From CAZSNH01 sp052388455 (lineage in GTDB: Bacteria > Pseudomonadota > Alphaproteobacteria > Rhizobiales > Hyphomicrobiaceae), in NCBI GenBank assembly GCA_052388455.1, contig JBQTIA010000124.1, positions 1 through 19,175 on the forward strand: a stretch of DNA of 19,175 nucleotides, given 5' to 3'. Each line of letters starts with the position of its first letter. Position 1 is the first letter of the stretch. Below are positions 14,369-19,175 of the stretch, in pieces. Below the pieces are notes generated by a model that saw nothing but the letters and a program-made list of their open reading frames with translations, was not told where the DNA came from and ran no database searches. The translations under genes were made by a program, and so were the position numbers.

Positions 14369-15784
14369 TCAGTCCTGTAGGACCCAGGTGTCCTTGGTGC
14401 CGCCGCCCTGGCTCGAATTGACGACGAGCGAGCCGTTCTTCAATGCAACGCGCGTCAGGCCGCCGGGCACGAGGCGCACCTCGTCGCCGACCAGCACGAA
14501 AGGGCGCAGATCGACGTGGCGCGGCGCGAGCCCCGTCTCCACCAGCGTCGGTACGGTGGACAGCGCCAGCGTCGGCTGCCCGATGTAGTTGTCCGGCCGG
14601 GCGACGAGCTTATCGCGGAAGCGGGCGAGTTCCTCTCTCGACGCGGCCGGCCCAATCAGCATCCCGTAGCCGCCGGAGCCGTGCACCTCCTTCACCACCA
14701 GCTCGGAGAGGTGATCGAGCACGTAGGCGAGGTCGTCCTTGCGGCGGCAGTTGTAGGTCGGCACGTTCTTCAGGATCGGCCGGGCGCCCATGTAGAATTC
14801 GACGATCTCCGGAATGTAATTGTAGATCGCCTTGTCGTCGGCGATGCCGGCCCCCGGCGCGTTGACGATCGTCACCTTGCCCGAGCGGTAGACGTCGAAG
14901 ATGCCGGGCACGCCGAGCAGCGAGGACGGCTCGAATACGATCGGGTCGAGGTAGTCGTCGTCGATGCGGCGGTAGACGACATCGACCCGACGCAGCCCGC
15001 GCGTCGTCTTCATGTTGAGCACGCCGTCGAGCACGACGAGATCGTGGCCCTCGACCAGCTCCACCCCCATCTGGTCGGCGAGAAACGAGTGCTCGAAATA
15101 GGCGCTGTTGTAGAGCCCCGGCGTCAGCACGGCGATGACGGGATCGTGGTCGATGCCGGCGGGCGCCACGCTTTCCAGCGTCTTCAGCAGATTGTCGGGA
15201 TAGGTCTCGACGGGCGCCACGCGGTTCGAGGCAAAGAGATCCGGAAACATGTGCATCATCGTCTCGCGGTTCTCCAGCATGTAGGAGACCCCGGACGGCG
15301 TGCGCGTGTTGTCCTCGAGCACGAAGAAATCATCTTCCCCGGTACGCACGATGTCGATGCCGAGGATGTGGGAGTAGATGCCGAGCGGGGGATCGACGCC
15401 GATCATCTCCGGGATGAACTGCGAGTTCTGTATGACGAGCTCGGCCGGGATGCGCCCCGCCTTGATGATCTCCTGGCGATGATAGATGTCGTACATGAAG
15501 GCGTTGAGCGCCCGCACCCGCTGCTCGATGCCGGCCGCCAGCCGCCGCCATTCCGCCGCCGAGATGATGCGCGGCACGATGTCGAAGGGGATCAGACGCT
15601 CGGACGCCTCGCCGTCACCGTACACCGCGAACGTAATGCCGGTCCGGCGGAACAGCATCTCCGCCTCGCTGCGCTTGGCCTGCAGGTCGTCGAGGCAGCG
15701 CGTGCCGAGCCATTCGGCCACCCGCGTATAGGGCGAGCGGATGCCGCCACCCATGCCGTTCATTTCGTCGAATGCACCGGGCAA
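14369..15784 (-). CDS. circularly permuted ATP-grasp (amide/peptide) ligase
   Basis: This is a protein of about 471 residues of the circularly permuted ATP-grasp type (old DUF404/DUF407). Recognisable blocks: AFDEMNGMGGGIRSPYTRVAEWL at the N-terminus, EAEMLFRRTGITFAVYGDG, PFDIVPRIISAAEW, RVRALNAFMYDIYHRQEII, GIDIVRTGEDDFFVLEDNTRTPSGVSYMLENR, VYRRIDDDYLDP, VNAPGAGIADDKAIYNYIPEI, LVVKEVHGSGGYGMLIGP and DLRPFVLVG, ending NSSQGGGTKDTWVL. The Gly-rich SGGYGM and DNTRTPSG motifs are the expected nucleotide-binding and metal/catalytic parts. It should join a carboxylate to an amine at the cost of ATP. The substrate is unknown. I chose TTG at 15784, behind GAGAGGA eight bases upstream, giving MPGAFDEMNG. 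TTG at 15826 (14 residues longer) and ATG at 15763 are alternatives. First gene of the operon. Confidence 0.9.
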   Translation of the reverse strand: MPGAFDEMNGMGGGIRSPYTRVAEWLGTRCLDDLQAKRSEAEMLFRRTGITFAVYGDGEASERLIPFDIVPRIISAAEWRRLAAGIEQRVRALNAFMYDIYHRQEIIKAGRIPAELVIQNSQFIPEMIGVDPPLGIYSHILGIDIVRTGEDDFFVLEDNTRTPSGVSYMLENRETMMHMFPDLFASNRVAPVETYPDNLLKTLESVAPAGIDHDPVIAVLTPGLYNSAYFEHSFLADQMGVELVEGHDLVVLDGVLNMKTTRGLRRVDVVYRRIDDDYLDPIVFEPSSLLGVPGIFDVYRSGKVTIVNAPGAGIADDKAIYNYIPEIVEFYMGARPILKNVPTYNCRRKDDLAYVLDHLSELVVKEVHGSGGYGMLIGPAASREELARFRDKLVARPDNYIGQPTLALSTVPTLVETGLAPRHVDLRPFVLVGDEVRLVPGGLTRVALKNGSLVVNSSQGGGTKDTWVLQD

Positions 15785-16262
15785 GCCTGCAATCCTCTCG
15801 AGCGTCACATGCGCGGACCGAGGCAATCCCTGGGCCGAATCTCAATCTGCCAAATCAACGGCGCTTCCGCGAGACGGTTCCTTAGGCAGGTCGGTCCTTT
15901 TGCCTGTCCGTAAGGCAGACGCCTGAAAAATCGTCAGGCCGCTCGCGGTCAGTGCGCCGAAATCCGTCTGCTGGAGGTATGGAGTCGAAAGTCACTCCCA
16001 GTGCCGCTGGCGCAGACGCGGATGAAGTCATACGGAAATTCCCGTTGACCGTCAGACACCTGATGCGCTTCGGCTCAGCGGTCGACCGAGCAGGGCTGCC
16101 TCGCCGACCCGCGGCGCGCACACTTCGGGCAGGTGTGCCATCAGCCCGCCGCATGGGCACGGCATGGACGAGACGCGGGCAGGCGGTCATTTGTTGTGCC
16201 AGGCCCGGCAGCGGCAGCCTATAACGAACCGAAGTCATGTTGCGGCGAGCGGGTATTCAGCG
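15785..16262. other. 478-bp divergent intergenic region
   Basis: This lies between the ATP-grasp operon (minus) and the split-hydrolase gene (plus) and must hold both promoters. I could not pick a convincing -35/-10 pair for either. Between 15885 and 15940 the short motif GCCTG/CAGGC recurs in both orientations, including TGCCT-GTCCGTA-AGGCA (15901-15917) and GCCTGA-AAAATCG-TCAGGC (15921-15939). An open frame on the plus strand (GTG 15952 or ATG 15979, to 16224) and one on the minus strand (16238-15882) lack ribosome sites and family patterns. I do not call them. Confidence 0.5.
15921..15939. promoter_or_regulatory. inverted repeat GCCTGA-N7-TCAGGC, possible operator
   Basis: This is a 6-bp perfect dyad (15921-15926, 15934-15939) around an A-rich centre. 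It lies about 137 bases upstream of the ATP-grasp start on the opposite strand and is preceded by related GCCTG motifs. It may be a regulator binding site. There is no direct support beyond the symmetry. Confidence 0.3.
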
Positions 16263-18317
16263 ATGACGCGCCAGTCGGACGAATTGGACCGGGTCGGCAT
16301 CGTCGTCATCCACGGTGTCGGCGGGGCGCGGCCGGGCTGGATCAACTCCTACCTCATCCCCAATCTGTCGCGCTATGACGACACGCTCCCGTTTGTCGAC
16401 CACAGCGAAGTGCACGATCTCGATGAGGAGGAAGCGCAAGCCCCTTCCGAAGGTCAGCCCTCCCCGGCCGCCCCGATCAGGAACCAGTTCGCCGCCTATC
16501 TCCGTCGGACGGACACCGATGCGAAGCCGGTCGCCATCGTCGAGCTGTTCTGGGCCGATCTTTCTCGCGTCGGATACGGGCCGGTCACCAGCTTCCTCTC
16601 GATGATGCAGCTCTTCTACGAGGCGCCTCTCGTGCTCGGTGCCGCCTTGATGCGCGAGACCCAGCGAGGTCTCGGAAAGCTCGTCAATACGCTCGTCGTG
16701 ATCGCCAACTGGCTCGTCCGCGCGCCCATTACGGGCCTCAACGCGACGATCTTCGTGGCCGCGCTGGCGATGCTGCTGCTGCAGAAGCTGCGCGAGGCAT
16801 TGCCGACCCTCGTCTTCCCGAAGTCGTTCGATGTCTATTACATCGGCGCAGTTCTTGCGATCACGGTGCTCATCGCCACGCTCAGTGCGCGCCGGAGCCG
16901 GAGCGCCAACAAGCCGATCATCCTGACCGACCTCGCCGCCTCCATGGCCGGTTTCGGCGCCTGTCTCGTCGGCGCCTATCTCCTCGGCATGCTGATCGTC
17001 GGGCCTTCGGCGATGAACGATCCGGCGCCTTATCTCCGCTGGGCGTCGTTCCCCATCCTCGCGCTCTGGTGGCTATGGAGCCATCTGGTGGTGGCCGCGA
17101 TCTTCCTGCTGCTCGCCATGTATGTCTGGCGGCTCGTGACGCCGCGAAGCTGGCGCCGCGCCAATCTTGTACGTCTATCGGCGGCCCTCGGCCTGACGAC
17201 CATCCAGGGCATGATCTGGAAAATTCTGATCGCCGTCACCTGGGTGCTGCTGATCGGCTCCCTCGTTCCAGGCAGCGTCAACAAATCGTTGTGTTTCGAA
17301 AGCCGGCAGGAGGCCTGTCTCTACCTCTACGATCTCAACTCCGAACTGATCGGAGTTTTCCTGATGAACCTCGCCATGGCCGGCGTGCTCGGGATGGCGG
17401 TGCTCGCCGTCATCGGCCTGCGCAAGCTCAGGGTGAAGGCGCGGCGCAAGTCGAAGTCGCTGGCGTCGGTGAAAATGCCACGGCTCATCGTCAACCGCTG
17501 GCTGATGGTGCTCATGTTCGCGCAGACGCTGGTCAACTACACCATGTTCTACATGCCGAAGTACGCGAGCTTTCTCAATGCGCGCTACGGCACCTCGCTC
17601 GACCTCGAATTCGACTTCATCGGCATCGTCCGCCAGCAGGTGCTTGACAGCGGATTTCTCGCGCCGTTCATCGGGCTGTCCATGCTGCTGGTCCTGCTGA
17701 TCGTGTTCCGCACCGCGCAGAACGCGCTGCGCGGCACGCTTCACATCGTGCGCGACATCGTCGATCACCAGTATGTGCCCGAGCGGATGTACCAGCCCTC
17801 GCGGCCCGGCCGCAGCAAATCGGTGAAGCTTGACCAGCCGCGCCGCGACCGCATCCAGAAGCGCTTCGACCGGCTGATGAACCGTATTGTGCAGCACGAG
17901 CACTGCCAGAATTTGATCCTGGTGGCGCACAGCCAGGGCACGGTCATCCTGCTCGACTACCTGATGTCGACCGAGGATGATGCAGCACTGGCCAAGGCCA
18001 AGGATCTGCACATCGTGACGCTGGGATCGCCCATCGATCACATCTACAAGCACTACTTCCCCAAGTACGACGCCTCGGTGGACAGCGCCGACCTGCTCAA
18101 TCCCAAGCTGCGCTCGTGGACGAACATTTACCGCGTCGACGATCCGATCGGGAACAAGGTCGAGGCGATCAGCGGCGGCTTCATAACCAACATCGTTCTG
18201 CCGGCCGGCGGTCACGTCGACTACTGGAAGGAAGAGCGCGTCTGCGAGGTCATCCTCGACCTCGTCGATCCCGGTCGACCCAGCGTGCAGCCCAAGACGA
18301 CGGCTCAACGCGTCTGA
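16263..18317 (+). CDS. polytopic membrane protein with a split alpha/beta-hydrolase (lipase/esterase-like) domain
   Basis: This 684-residue protein opens with strand-plus-oxyanion motif VGIVVIHGVGG (His17-Gly21), typical of alpha/beta hydrolases. A soluble part with an acidic/Pro-rich loop follows, then about eight membrane segments between residues 160 and 485 (around 160-175, 193-210, 224-248, 261-292, 317-335, 361-387, 415-431, 466-485). The rest of the hydrolase comes after: LILVAHSQGTVILLDYL with Ser557 in the nucleophile elbow, IVTLGSPIDHIYKHYFP, NIYRVDDPIGN (Asp626/Asp627) and LPAGGHVDYW (His651), a complete putative triad. I know no named family with certainty. Lipid or ester hydrolysis at the inner membrane is an inference. 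I chose ATG at 16263 (MTRQSDELDRVGIVV). A start at 16164 would add 33 residues from the non-coding region. Ribosome site weak. Confidence 0.85.
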   Translation: MTRQSDELDRVGIVVIHGVGGARPGWINSYLIPNLSRYDDTLPFVDHSEVHDLDEEEAQAPSEGQPSPAAPIRNQFAAYLRRTDTDAKPVAIVELFWADLSRVGYGPVTSFLSMMQLFYEAPLVLGAALMRETQRGLGKLVNTLVVIANWLVRAPITGLNATIFVAALAMLLLQKLREALPTLVFPKSFDVYYIGAVLAITVLIATLSARRSRSANKPIILTDLAASMAGFGACLVGAYLLGMLIVGPSAMNDPAPYLRWASFPILALWWLWSHLVVAAIFLLLAMYVWRLVTPRSWRRANLVRLSAALGLTTIQGMIWKILIAVTWVLLIGSLVPGSVNKSLCFESRQEACLYLYDLNSELIGVFLMNLAMAGVLGMAVLAVIGLRKLRVKARRKSKSLASVKMPRLIVNRWLMVLMFAQTLVNYTMFYMPKYASFLNARYGTSLDLEFDFIGIVRQQVLDSGFLAPFIGLSMLLVLLIVFRTAQNALRGTLHIVRDIVDHQYVPERMYQPSRPGRSKSVKLDQPRRDRIQKRFDRLMNRIVQHEHCQNLILVAHSQGTVILLDYLMSTEDDAALAKAKDLHIVTLGSPIDHIYKHYFPKYDASVDSADLLNPKLRSWTNIYRVDDPIGNKVEAISGGFITNIVLPAGGHVDYWKEERVCEVILDLVDPGRPSVQPKTTAQRV

Positions 18318-18366
18318 TTTGCAATTCGCGCAAACCAGGGCGACGATAGTCTTTGGATTGCTCGTT

Positions 18367-19175
18367 ATGGCTGCAATGCACCCATCGTTCAGAACGGTCG
18401 CGACGCTGGTCATGCTATCGATCACTGCGTCGGCCAATGCGCTTGTCGGCCAACTCGATTCCAGTAATAAATTTCCATACGTTGTTCGGATTTTCAGCGA
18501 GTTCAGAAGTGGAGCCACGAAGCCCTGCACGGGCGCTGTGAGCCGCAACAGCCTCATTAGCACTGCCGCACATTGCATCTTCGATTCGGTGTATGGTCCT
18601 GCCATAAAAATTACGATCCACTTCACTGACGCAGACGGAAAAGACCGCCGAATTGACCATAAAGAGCTATTCTATCCAAAAAAATTCGAGACAGACTTGC
18701 GAGCTTGGGAAGAAGAGCAGGACACCGAGAAAAGAAGCCTCCTTTTCAAAAGAATGATTTTGCAAGATATCGCATTCATCGTACCCGACTCCTTCGTCGA
18801 GGTTGAAGGTTACCCCCATTGGGCAGGCGAGCTTTTCCGAGAGCTTGATTGCATGCTCCCGGGCCGCCACACGTACGCAGACCAGCCATCGCCAGATCGA
18901 TGCACTCGAGAAGAAATAATCGGTGGGCTTGAAAAAGAGCTTGGCGCGTTTGCCAGCCTGAGGACACTGACGGTTGGTTTCGGAATTTTCGAATGTCAGG
19001 ACTACGAGCGCAATCTCAATTGCCGTGCCGACGAGAAACGTCGATTCGCAGAATTACCTCTCGTCGATCGCATCACAGTAAGCGGCGAGACGTTTTCTGC
19101 GCCACGGATTTGGTGCACGGCTCAAAACGATAAAAAAATAAATCCTCTGCAACCTGGAGACAGCGGCGGCCCCCG
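18367..19175 (+). CDS. secreted trypsin-like (S1 family) serine protease, cut by the window edge
   Basis: The frame stays open from ATG 18367 to the right edge (269 full codons). The first 27 residues form a signal peptide (TVATLVMLSITASANA, cleavage likely after ANA). The S1 triad is present: His69 in STAAHC, Asp134 in LQDIAFIV and Ser266 in PGDSGGP at the very edge. The early FPYVVRIFSEF and TGAVSRNSLIS are the usual N-terminal beta-barrel. His-Asp (65 residues) and Asp-Ser (132) spacings are larger than in chymotrypsin, so loops are inserted: one Lys/Glu-rich (about 99-130) and one with several Cys. The usual Cys before GDSGG is absent, and the residue at the trypsin Asp189 position is Pro, so specificity is not trypsin's. 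The gene is visibly AT-richer than its neighbours. It starts 49 bases after the hydrolase gene with a poor ribosome site. TTG 18358 and ATG 18376 are alternative starts. Confidence 0.85.
   Translation, partial: MAAMHPSFRTVATLVMLSITASANALVGQLDSSNKFPYVVRIFSEFRSGATKPCTGAVSRNSLISTAAHCIFDSVYGPAIKITIHFTDADGKDRRIDHKELFYPKKFETDLRAWEEEQDTEKRSLLFKRMILQDIAFIVPDSFVEVEGYPHWAGELFRELDCMLPGRHTYADQPSPDRCTREEIIGGLEKELGAFASLRTLTVGFGIFECQDYERNLNCRADEKRRFAELPLVDRITVSGETFSAPRIWCTAQNDKKINPLQPGDSGGP

Noticed and set aside
14516..15913. 465-codon plus-strand frame opposite the ATP-grasp gene
   Set aside because: It is antisense to a well-recognised ATP-grasp protein. His/Arg/Val-rich shadow.
15952..16224. Possible small gene (GTG 15952 or ATG 15979)
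   Set aside because: A stretch such as DADEVIRKFPLTVRHLMRFG looks somewhat protein-like, but the GGAGG is too close to the ATG, the remainder is Arg-rich and it ends just before the hydrolase gene. Not enough to call.
17175..18626. 483-codon minus-strand frame opposite the hydrolase and protease genes
   Set aside because: It is antisense to two genes with clear motifs. Composition is typical of a shadow frame.
1..19175. CRISPR array, rRNA, insertion sequence with transposase or phage genes
   Set aside because: I found no regularly spaced direct repeats, no rRNA-like sequence and no transposase, integrase or phage structural protein in any frame.

Overview
The window is a high-GC chromosomal segment that looks like an alphaproteobacterium of the Hyphomicrobiales (Rhizobiales). 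The grounds are the strong G/C third-position bias in most genes, the style of the encoded proteins (Tat-dependent OpgG/OpgD-type glucan protein, Anbu operon, SseA) and the GC-rich intergenic palindromes. The genus cannot be named from the sequence alone. Most of the content is ordinary chromosomal genes, with two islands of less typical composition (9.2-11.5 kb and 18.3 kb to the right edge).

Left part (1-4400). A decayed tgt (tRNA-guanine transglycosylase) remnant enters from the left edge with an in-frame stop and a lost catalytic Asp. It is followed by a 15-bp hairpin and two copies of a GGTGTCAGAC palindrome. Then come an EamA/DMT permease (minus), tRNA-Lys(UUU), an SseA-type 3-mercaptopyruvate sulfurtransferase (plus) and, converging on it, an OpgG/OpgD-type periplasmic glucan biosynthesis protein with a Tat signal (minus).

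Middle (4600-11545). A two-gene RND efflux operon (adaptor plus HAE1 permease) sits behind a recognisable promoter whose -10 box is the centre of a perfect 7+7 bp palindrome, probably a repressor operator. A 630-bp non-coding stretch with two strong palindromic elements follows. Next is a SulP-family anion transporter with a STAS domain whose codon use is more mixed than that of its neighbours.

Right part (11739-19175). A four-gene minus-strand operon reads in transcription order: circularly permuted ATP-grasp ligase, alpha-E protein, transglutaminase-like cysteine protease, Anbu proteasome-like protease. This is a known conserved gene set, but its substrate and product are, as far as I know, not established. 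It suggests a peptide ligation/trimming/degradation pathway. Diverging from it is a large protein whose alpha/beta-hydrolase motifs (HGVGG at the N-terminus; AHSQG, Asp and His at the C-terminus) are separated by about eight membrane segments. Finally, an AT-richer gene for a secreted trypsin-like serine protease runs off the right edge just after its GDSGGP motif.

The best candidates for new biology are the ATP-grasp/alpha-E/transglutaminase/Anbu operon, the membrane-split hydrolase and the foreign-looking secreted protease next to it.
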